DNA of 20,158 bases from a virus: positions 1 through 20,158 of IMG/VR virus record IMGVR_UViG_3300021792_000061, one strand, 5' to 3'. Position numbers and translations under genes: made by a program. How positions within the stretch are numbered: the first letter of the stretch is position 1; each line of letters opens with the position of its first letter. Below, one piece after another: positions 14,719-20,158 of this stretch. The notes under the pieces are model-generated. The model worked only from the letters and a program-made list of their open reading frames with translations, ran no database searches and was not told the origin of the DNA.

Positions 14719-15189
14719 TTGAAAATTCAGATACAAAGTTCAATCATGGGTTTCGGTCGCACACCTGTGAGCGTTTATTCTATTTATGATGATGAAATAG
14801 ATTATCTAATTGTTTCTGCGGAAAAAAACTGGCGACCAACTAGATTTAAGGACTGCGTACTAATATCTGATGAAGAACTTGATGATAGGGACTTCTCTTT
14901 CTCTCAGAAAGATGTATCAGATAGCATTAATGCTTATTATGATCAGATGTCTCTATCGCGCATAGAGATACGTGACTCAGTTTCACGATGTAATCCAGAC
15001 TCTGGCATTGAGTACGATGGACTGAAAGAAGGCGGTAAGATGTTTAGACTTAGTCCGGATATAAACAATTCGCAAGTTGCAGTATTAGCAACCTGCTTGT
15101 TTGTAAAAAGAAATAAAAGTATTAATGCGTCAATAGATATGGCAGAAGACATTCTATCAATGATGGATGGAGATGTAGTGTCGATTTAG
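14719..15189 (+). CDS. Hypothetical protein, probable tail or head-tail component
   Basis: A 156-aa protein starting at TTG 14719, three bases after the previous stop, with AAGGA about 7 bases upstream. It reads as an alpha-beta domain: GFGRTPVSVYSIYDDEIDYLIV, a YDQMSLSRIEIRDSVSRC helix, NSQVAVLATCLFV and a terminal helix. No recognised family. Co-transcription with the upstream structural genes is likely; a 71-base gap with a hairpin separates it from the tail fibre. Confidence 0.45.
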   Translation: MKIQIQSSIMGFGRTPVSVYSIYDDEIDYLIVSAEKNWRPTRFKDCVLISDEELDDRDFSFSQKDVSDSINAYYDQMSLSRIEIRDSVSRCNPDSGIEYDGLKEGGKMFRLSPDINNSQVAVLATCLFVKRNKSINASIDMAEDILSMMDGDVVSI

Positions 15190-15230
15190 GAAATTGACCC
15201 AAATAAACAAAATATAAATGCATGAAGATA

Positions 15231-15254
15231 CCTACATAAATATACTGATGTAGG
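15231..15254 (+). promoter_or_regulatory. Hairpin covering the tail-fibre ribosome binding site
   Basis: CCTACAT (15231-15237) and ATGTAGG (15248-15254) form a perfect 7-base stem with a 10-base loop. The likely Shine-Dalgarno, TAGGA, lies at 15251-15255, partly in the 3' arm and 6 bases before the ATG at 15261. Pairing could limit translation of the tail fibre unless the hairpin is opened. There is no T-run, so it is not a classical terminator. Confidence 0.45.
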
Positions 15255-15260
15255 ATTATT

Positions 15261-17405
15261 ATGGAATCGCAACAGCCGATTATTACAGATGCAGGTAAAG
15301 CTGCTCTAATAACAGCAGAAAACGATGGTTTAAAGCTGAAGCTTACTCACATTGGCTTTGGTACATCGAATTTCACGCCCGATGGAACAGAGACAGAAGC
15401 CCTTGACGAAATCAAGCGGGTTCCAATTGCGGGTAAGGTGCGATTAAATCAGACCTCATTCCAGATAATGGCGAATGTCAGAGCAGATGAAGGTGATCCA
15501 CAATGGATTACAAGCATCTACTTTTATGCTGAGAATGATGTGTTGTTTGCATTATACAGCACAGAGGCTGGGAATATATTTTACCTTGCTGATAATAACA
15601 CCACTACAGTAAACTATGTTCTTGATGTGTCTAGTTTGCCACCTGATCAGGTCACTGTTGTTATTGATGCTGAAGCTGCTGCCAGTTTAAAACTAATTGG
15701 TGAGCAGGCTGAAATAATCAAAGCTGAACTCATGGCTGAACTTGCAGTAATGATTCATGGTAAGTTCAAGGAAATAGACCTTGCCAATACATCAAATATA
15801 CAAAGCATATTAAGAATTGATGACGAGTTAAAAACAAAAGCCAATGCTACAGAATTTGGCATTGTTGCCGCGTATCAGAACTTGGCAGATTCAGCATTCA
15901 AACAACAAACGCTTCAAGCAGGTATCCTATCAACACGCCAATATAATTATCACGGTGTAGTTGGTGCAATGCGTCAAGTATGGGATAGAAACTATAATCC
16001 AGGCGGTTCACATAACCATCCGAACTACGATAGGATGTCGGGTAACGCAGAAACGACAATGATCACCCCTACTGGTGACTTTCTGCAAATGCGCCACTCT
16101 GACTACAGGCACAAACAAGCGATTCAGCATAGTGATTTTCTGAAGACTGAAGATGTCTCTTTGCCAACAGTTTCCAGCTCGGTTTTAAGCGCTGGCAATC
16201 TGGATAATGAAATCGCTGCAATGCGCCATTTATATCAAAGATATGCATCTGGGCACTTTCCCAGTGGGTTCAAGTTTGTTCTTACCTATATTGAAACGTG
16301 GATTGAACCTTTTACGGGTAATATTGAAGAAACATTTGATAGCTTCAGACATCAAGTGCAGATTAATAATGCAGTTGATCAGTTTAGACTTAATAAAGTC
16401 TATGCGGATACAGGGCTAAAAGACCGTTTTGAAAACCTACCCATTAATAAAGTGTTTGTTGCAGGATTAAAAGATAATGGCAAGCCAATACTGGGCGTAT
16501 TAAAAGGTCGGTTTATTTGTAAAGATCTGGAAGAGCATGGTGATTTGCGTCCGTGGATTGAGAGTGTTGATGATCCAGTAATGGATATTTACCGTGATAT
16601 TTCTGATGAACGTTTTAAAATTAAGGAAAAGCACAATAGACCAGGCAAGCTAGATCAAATCATGGCAACTGTCGCAGGTCTTGATGGTGATGGAGCTTAC
16701 TTAGAAGAAATCCATGAGCGGTATGGCATTACAGAACATATTTTTGAATATGGCACAAACAACAAACAAAATGCAGCGTATTATCACCGCTTTGGTAGAC
16801 AGCGTTCCGATGACGCAAGTAATAGGCGTGACTATAAAGCAGGTTTCAATATTCCAAACTTCTTTAAAGCATTAAATAGTAGAAGCGAGGTATTACCAAG
16901 TACATTTGGTGATCATCAATACCGTGTTTCGTGGGCCATGCCATACGAGTTAATCCTTTATCATCCTGCGATGAACTGGAATCCACTTGATCTCACCGTT
17001 AACACACAAGAAACAAATAAAAGCGGACGCGGAAGTTCAGTTGATAATCCGTTTAATGGAATTAACCCAAATAGTGTTTGGTATAAAACACCAGATGCAT
17101 TTTTTACAGGAAATTCAATTTCAGATGTTGCCGATACAGGCTCAGGAGTTAAATGGGTTCGCGGACCAAATAATATTGCGCATCCTATGCGGGCATCGGG
17201 CGTCTATATTAAGTTACCCCCCATTGAAGGGGTTGGCACTATTCGGCAGCGTTATCCAATCTATCACCGTCCTCAAGACGGTAGTTATGAGAGTTCACTC
17301 GCTAGTGCGTATCATATTAGAAGCCTGAAAATGACAGATAAATTAAACGCTGAAATGACACATATTTTGGCTGATCAAATTAATAACACAGGAGAAACTG
17401 TATAA
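15261..17405 (+). CDS. Tail fibre protein
   Basis: A 714-aa probable receptor-binding fibre. Residues about 1-150 match the tail-collar fibre N-terminal domain (DUF3751, P2 gpH-like), which anchors fibres to the baseplate: ITDAGKAALITAENDGLKLKLTHIGFG, then WITSIYFYAENDVLFALYST. A helical linker (about 150-215) follows. The remainder is not recognised; it contains a His-rich patch GGSHNHPNY (H251, H253) and several Tyr/Trp-rich segments toward the C-terminus, such as YHRFGRQRSDD and YELILYHPAMNWNPLDL. No intramolecular chaperone domain is seen. The gene's stop overlaps the next start by one base, typical of a fibre followed by its assembly partner. Confidence 0.75.
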   Translation: MESQQPIITDAGKAALITAENDGLKLKLTHIGFGTSNFTPDGTETEALDEIKRVPIAGKVRLNQTSFQIMANVRADEGDPQWITSIYFYAENDVLFALYSTEAGNIFYLADNNTTTVNYVLDVSSLPPDQVTVVIDAEAAASLKLIGEQAEIIKAELMAELAVMIHGKFKEIDLANTSNIQSILRIDDELKTKANATEFGIVAAYQNLADSAFKQQTLQAGILSTRQYNYHGVVGAMRQVWDRNYNPGGSHNHPNYDRMSGNAETTMITPTGDFLQMRHSDYRHKQAIQHSDFLKTEDVSLPTVSSSVLSAGNLDNEIAAMRHLYQRYASGHFPSGFKFVLTYIETWIEPFTGNIEETFDSFRHQVQINNAVDQFRLNKVYADTGLKDRFENLPINKVFVAGLKDNGKPILGVLKGRFICKDLEEHGDLRPWIESVDDPVMDIYRDISDERFKIKEKHNRPGKLDQIMATVAGLDGDGAYLEEIHERYGITEHIFEYGTNNKQNAAYYHRFGRQRSDDASNRRDYKAGFNIPNFFKALNSRSEVLPSTFGDHQYRVSWAMPYELILYHPAMNWNPLDLTVNTQETNKSGRGSSVDNPFNGINPNSVWYKTPDAFFTGNSISDVADTGSGVKWVRGPNNIAHPMRASGVYIKLPPIEGVGTIRQRYPIYHRPQDGSYESSLASAYHIRSLKMTDKLNAEMTHILADQINNTGETV

Positions 17406-18160
17406 TGAGTACACCAGAGGAGCTGTTCAGTGAGAGCATTGATGCTAACCGACAGTTAAAGGAAGTCGTAGAAGCAAAAGTTGATGAATACGATCAAAAA
17501 GTATCTGAACTTGATACTTTGGCACATACAAGGCTAGATGAGCAACAAAATCAACTAAATCAGTGGGAGCAAGAAAAAGGTGCATCCCTTGAAAACGAAG
17601 TAAAGGCATCTGCTAAAACCTTACTTACTCCAATTACCGCATATTATGATGGCTTAACGCATTCAAAAGAATCAATGGCGATAGAAGCAGACCCAACTGA
17701 TGCAACACTCAGTCTGTGGAAACCAGTGCCAGATAGTAGTATGTCGTACCACTTCTACCCTACTCCCGGTAAGTTATTGATTGTTAATCAGCGTTATGCG
17801 CACTCGGTTACGCCTGGTTATTATGAAAACCCACAATACGATACTGATCATTCGCGGACATATATGCAGTTTGTATATGCAAATGACTCAGCGACTAGCG
17901 AGGAAATTAATGAGTTGTTAACTGATGCAAATATCGTTCTACCTTTGTCGGGATCCTGGTCAGATCGGGTTTCTTCATATAATTCAACTGCGGTAAAGGT
18001 TGCAGATAAGCATCCATACTCCAGGCTCTTTGTGCGCTTCGTGAATCGCCCTGCAAGACCAGGCGATGAACCACAAGAGATTACTCAGTTTGGTGGTAAT
18101 TCTTCGTTTTCTATTGATAGCGTCAGGCATTACCAAGAGATTGATTTCCAAGGTTTTTAA
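17405..18160 (+). CDS. Probable fibre-associated protein with N-terminal coiled coil
   Basis: A 251-aa protein. Residues about 5-75 are heptad-like and charged (LKEVVEAKVDEYDQKVSELD...LNQWEQEKGASL), likely a trimerising coiled coil. The C-terminal ~170 residues form a probable beta domain rich in Tyr, Pro and Ser (SLWKPVPDSSMSYHFYPTPG, SRLFVRFVNRPARPGDEP). The start overlaps the fibre stop. It may be a fibre tip, a second short fibre or an assembly factor. No family was recognised. Confidence 0.5.
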   Translation: MSTPEELFSESIDANRQLKEVVEAKVDEYDQKVSELDTLAHTRLDEQQNQLNQWEQEKGASLENEVKASAKTLLTPITAYYDGLTHSKESMAIEADPTDATLSLWKPVPDSSMSYHFYPTPGKLLIVNQRYAHSVTPGYYENPQYDTDHSRTYMQFVYANDSATSEEINELLTDANIVLPLSGSWSDRVSSYNSTAVKVADKHPYSRLFVRFVNRPARPGDEPQEITQFGGNSSFSIDSVRHYQEIDFQGF

Positions 18161-18184
18161 AATAAGAGGTTTAAACGATTAAGT

Positions 18185-18610
18185 ATGAATGATCTACCAG
18201 ATAATAATGAAATCCCATCAGCAGAAGAACAACAGTCTATCCAGCAAAAGATAAATAAAGACCTTGTTCGTTCTAACATTACACGAAACGTAGCTGATGA
18301 TAAGTCACTACTGGGCACTATTTCTGATGCAGCATCTTATGCCCTGGATGATACAGCAATGGATATTCTTGCTGTAGAAGCTAGCGCAGATAGTAGTTAT
18401 AAAGCGGCACGAATCAGCCTGTTTGAAGAGCTACATGGCGAAGATAGCTGGCAAACAGCTGTTAATCATGCTCAGGAATGGTTTGATAAGCGAAAAACTA
18501 AAGAAATAAAGCTAACGACAGACGTAAAGGGTATTCAGGAAGTATTTGCAGAAGTTGCAACACGCAGTACAGGTGTAGCAATAATACTCGAACAGGCTGC
18601 TCAGGCTTAA
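18185..18610 (+). CDS. Hypothetical protein, mostly helical
   Basis: A 141-aa acidic protein with segments SDAASYALDDTAMDILAVEASA and AARISLFEELHGEDSWQTAV suggesting several helices. AAGAGG lies upstream at a rather long 14-base distance. It is the last gene before a strong terminator, so it closes the tail-fibre transcription unit. No family was recognised; a fibre-assembly chaperone role is possible only by position. Confidence 0.45.
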   Translation: MNDLPDNNEIPSAEEQQSIQQKINKDLVRSNITRNVADDKSLLGTISDAASYALDDTAMDILAVEASADSSYKAARISLFEELHGEDSWQTAVNHAQEWFDKRKTKEIKLTTDVKGIQEVFAEVATRSTGVAIILEQAAQA

Positions 18611-18649
18611 ATCATTAGATCTATTTAAAACAGGTTTAACATTATTAAG

Positions 18650-18680
18650 AGCACCTGTGTTTTACAGGTGCTATTTTGTT
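18650..18680 (+). terminator. Rho-independent terminator
   Basis: AGCACCTGT (18650-18658) and ACAGGTGCT (18664-18672) form a perfect 9-base stem with a 5-base GTTTT loop, followed by ATTTTGTT. It stands 40 bases after the hypothetical gene stop and 8 bases before the next ATG, so it ends the fibre operon or attenuates entry into the next gene. Confidence 0.8.
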
Positions 18681-18687
18681 GTGAAAA

Positions 18688-19236
18688 ATGCCAAATTCAA
18701 ATAATGAAAGCTTCGGTCAAATAGTTGAGCAGATTGAAACACTGCAAAACCAGCAACAAAAGTTAAGCAGCGGGTTATCTGCTATTCAGGCTCAGTATGA
18801 GCAAATAAAGCTATCTAATTCAGGTTCAGGACAGGAGACGATAAATAACAATACGCCTCCTCGTGGTTTTTTTGGCTCTCAGGATATTGCTAGTAAAGCC
18901 CCAGTTCTAGCAATAGAACAGCAAAATGCTGTCATGAAGTTTTATCTGCTTGTCAGGCAATTTGTTCTAGATGCAAAGCCTTGGACGCAAGTAATTAGAT
19001 ACCAGACAAAGGTTGATGAGCGTTATGATATGACGCTTGTTTCTCAGCGCGTATACGGTCATCGAGAAGAGTTCATCGCTGTTCAAGCATCTGCAAATCT
19101 GGACTCAACTGAGCAGTTTTTAGAAGAACAACTGCTTATACTTCCATTTCCCGAGGATCTAAACGAGATTAAAGTTAGGGCAGGATATGTAAATATTGAT
19201 ATTCGCAGGTCGCATCATCAGCATATAAATATATGA
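18688..19236 (+). CDS. Hypothetical protein with N-terminal coiled coil
   Basis: A 182-aa protein. Residues about 8-42 form a Gln-rich coiled coil (GQIVEQIETLQNQQQKLSSG), followed by a Ser/Asn/Gly-rich linker and a folded C-terminal domain with VMKFYLLVRQFVLDAKPWTQVI and a terminal His-rich tail. The ATG lies 8 bases after the terminator stem and has no obvious Shine-Dalgarno. The stop overlaps the next gene's ATG. No family was recognised; structural role by context. Confidence 0.45.
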   Translation: MPNSNNESFGQIVEQIETLQNQQQKLSSGLSAIQAQYEQIKLSNSGSGQETINNNTPPRGFFGSQDIASKAPVLAIEQQNAVMKFYLLVRQFVLDAKPWTQVIRYQTKVDERYDMTLVSQRVYGHREEFIAVQASANLDSTEQFLEEQLLILPFPEDLNEIKVRAGYVNIDIRRSHHQHINI

Positions 19237-20158
19237 ACACCCTTCAACGAGCCAAACAGCTAGAAAAAATAATAAAACTAAGTGGTTCCGCATCGGAGTC
19301 TCAAAGACTATTTAGAGATGAGAAAGCAAGAAGGAAAGGTGCTTCACATAAGATTTTAGAGCCGGGGGATGTTGGTGGAGAGTATGATCTCTCAAGAGAA
19401 CTGGAAACAACACTCAATGGTGAATTAAGACCTTTAACTCATCAAGACCTGGCACAATTTAGACGTAGAGTTGGTGTTTTAAGGTCAAAAGTTACCAAAA
19501 ACAAAATTCAAGGCGGAATCAGAGCGCAACAGGTTATTCACATGGCTACCCCAAGCCCTGGAATGACAGGATTTAAAAAAGAAGGTACAGGGATTCCCAC
19601 GGATATTGACAGAGCCAACAAAGAGATTCATATGGCTGTTTTGGCAAGAGCGAACAAAGGAGTTTTAAGTTTTATTACTAATGCTGGTCCTGATTCAAAA
19701 GACACGAGGCATCATGTTAATGTTCAACTTATGAGCTTTAGCAAGGCGGTCTCAATGCCGAGAACAGGAAAGTCAGGTCTTTTAAAAGTAGCTAGGTTTG
19801 TTGCTAATGAGCCTTTAAGGTTTGATTGTGATTGTGGTCGCCATACGTTCTGGTTTCGTTATATTGCATCTATTGGTGGGTGGAATTATGGAAGAAATGA
19901 AACTGGATACCCTAAGATAAGAAATCCAAAGTTAATAGGCGTGGCATGTAAGCATGTATTAAGAGTAATGCGTGAACTTGTTAGTAGTCACAATATCCAT
20001 AATCAAATTGGGCGAATGATTGAATCGGATAGATCAATTAGATTCAAACAGGAAGAAGCGAATAGAATTGCAAAATCACAGAGAAAACAGAAGAAACAGC
20101 TTTCCCCTTCTCGTTCTAAGCTCGAAGCTAAGAAGCTACTAAAAAAGATACATGACAA
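19233..20158 (+). CDS. Structural protein with SWIM-like CxC...CxH motif (partial, 3' end outside window)
   Basis: The reading frame starts at ATG 19233, overlapping the previous stop (ATGA), and stays open to the window end (308 codons, truncated). Residues 199-241 carry C199-D-C201, then H204, and A-C239-K-H241 in the context FDCDCGRHTFWFRYIASIGG...RNPKLIGVACKHVLRVM. This is the CxC...CxH order of a SWIM zinc finger, although the spacing (37 residues) is longer than usual. Similar cysteine-rich segments are known to me from virion proteins of other large phages, a recollection not checked here. The C-terminus beyond about residue 270 is strongly basic (KSQRKQKKQLSPSRSKLEAK), suggesting nucleic-acid contact or a linker. 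Function unknown; portal or head-associated roles are possible. Confidence 0.6.
   Translation, partial: MNTLQRAKQLEKIIKLSGSASESQRLFRDEKARRKGASHKILEPGDVGGEYDLSRELETTLNGELRPLTHQDLAQFRRRVGVLRSKVTKNKIQGGIRAQQVIHMATPSPGMTGFKKEGTGIPTDIDRANKEIHMAVLARANKGVLSFITNAGPDSKDTRHHVNVQLMSFSKAVSMPRTGKSGLLKVARFVANEPLRFDCDCGRHTFWFRYIASIGGWNYGRNETGYPKIRNPKLIGVACKHVLRVMRELVSSHNIHNQIGRMIESDRSIRFKQEEANRIAKSQRKQKKQLSPSRSKLEAKKLLKKIHD

Noticed and set aside
1-20158. CRISPR arrays, tRNA genes, insertion sequences, toxin-antitoxin pairs, retrons or other defence systems
   Set aside because: No regularly spaced repeats, cloverleaf, transposase, terminal inverted repeats, reverse transcriptase or toxin-like pair was seen in either strand.

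Overview
The window looks like about 20 kb of a temperate tailed phage, or a prophage, from a low-GC gammaproteobacterium. The plus-strand layout is lambda-like at the left: an O-type replisome organizer carrying the origin, a P-type helicase loader, then small accessory genes and a RuvC-like resolvase. A contractile-tail (myovirus) baseplate and tail-fibre region follows on the right. The A+T-rich composition and the lambda-type O/P pair would suit Morganellaceae-like enterobacteria (Proteus, Providencia, Photorhabdus or relatives). The exact host cannot be fixed from this sequence. No integrase, attachment site, tRNA or clear host gene is visible.

Left end (1-3.7 kb): an A+T-rich leader contains a leftward promoter and terminator pair that would make a ~67-nt RNA resembling lambda oop. 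Next comes the O-like gene, which is split into two reading frames. The split falls just downstream of two 22-bp-spaced iterons and inside an A-rich purine tract that together resemble lambda ori. P-like, zinc-finger, RuvC-like, small hypothetical and DUF3850 genes follow, mostly overlapping or tightly spaced as one operon.

Middle (3.7-9.4 kb): a beta-helix-like protein of unknown role precedes a GH19 endolysin with a peptidoglycan-binding domain; no holin or spanin is apparent. An HTH protein, a small terminase with a duplicated DNA-binding domain, and a large terminase come next. The large terminase reading frame is broken between its ATPase and nuclease parts. A perfect 28-bp palindromic terminator separates it from a convergent minus-strand gene for a small secreted protein, a typical 'moron' arrangement.

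Right end (9.5-20.2 kb): a short gp25/W-position protein, a J-like baseplate protein, a gpI-like protein with a long repeat extension, a putative prohead protease/scaffold protein, two unrecognised probable structural proteins, a 714-aa tail fibre, a probable fibre partner, more unrecognised proteins, and a partial gene with a SWIM-like CxC...CxH motif that runs off the end. Portal and major capsid genes are not recognised between the terminase and the baseplate genes, which is an unusual order.

The two interrupted essential genes (O-like and terL) suggest a decaying prophage, sequence errors, or in the O case recoding. The sequence alone does not decide between these. All family assignments come from reading motifs by eye; no database search was run.
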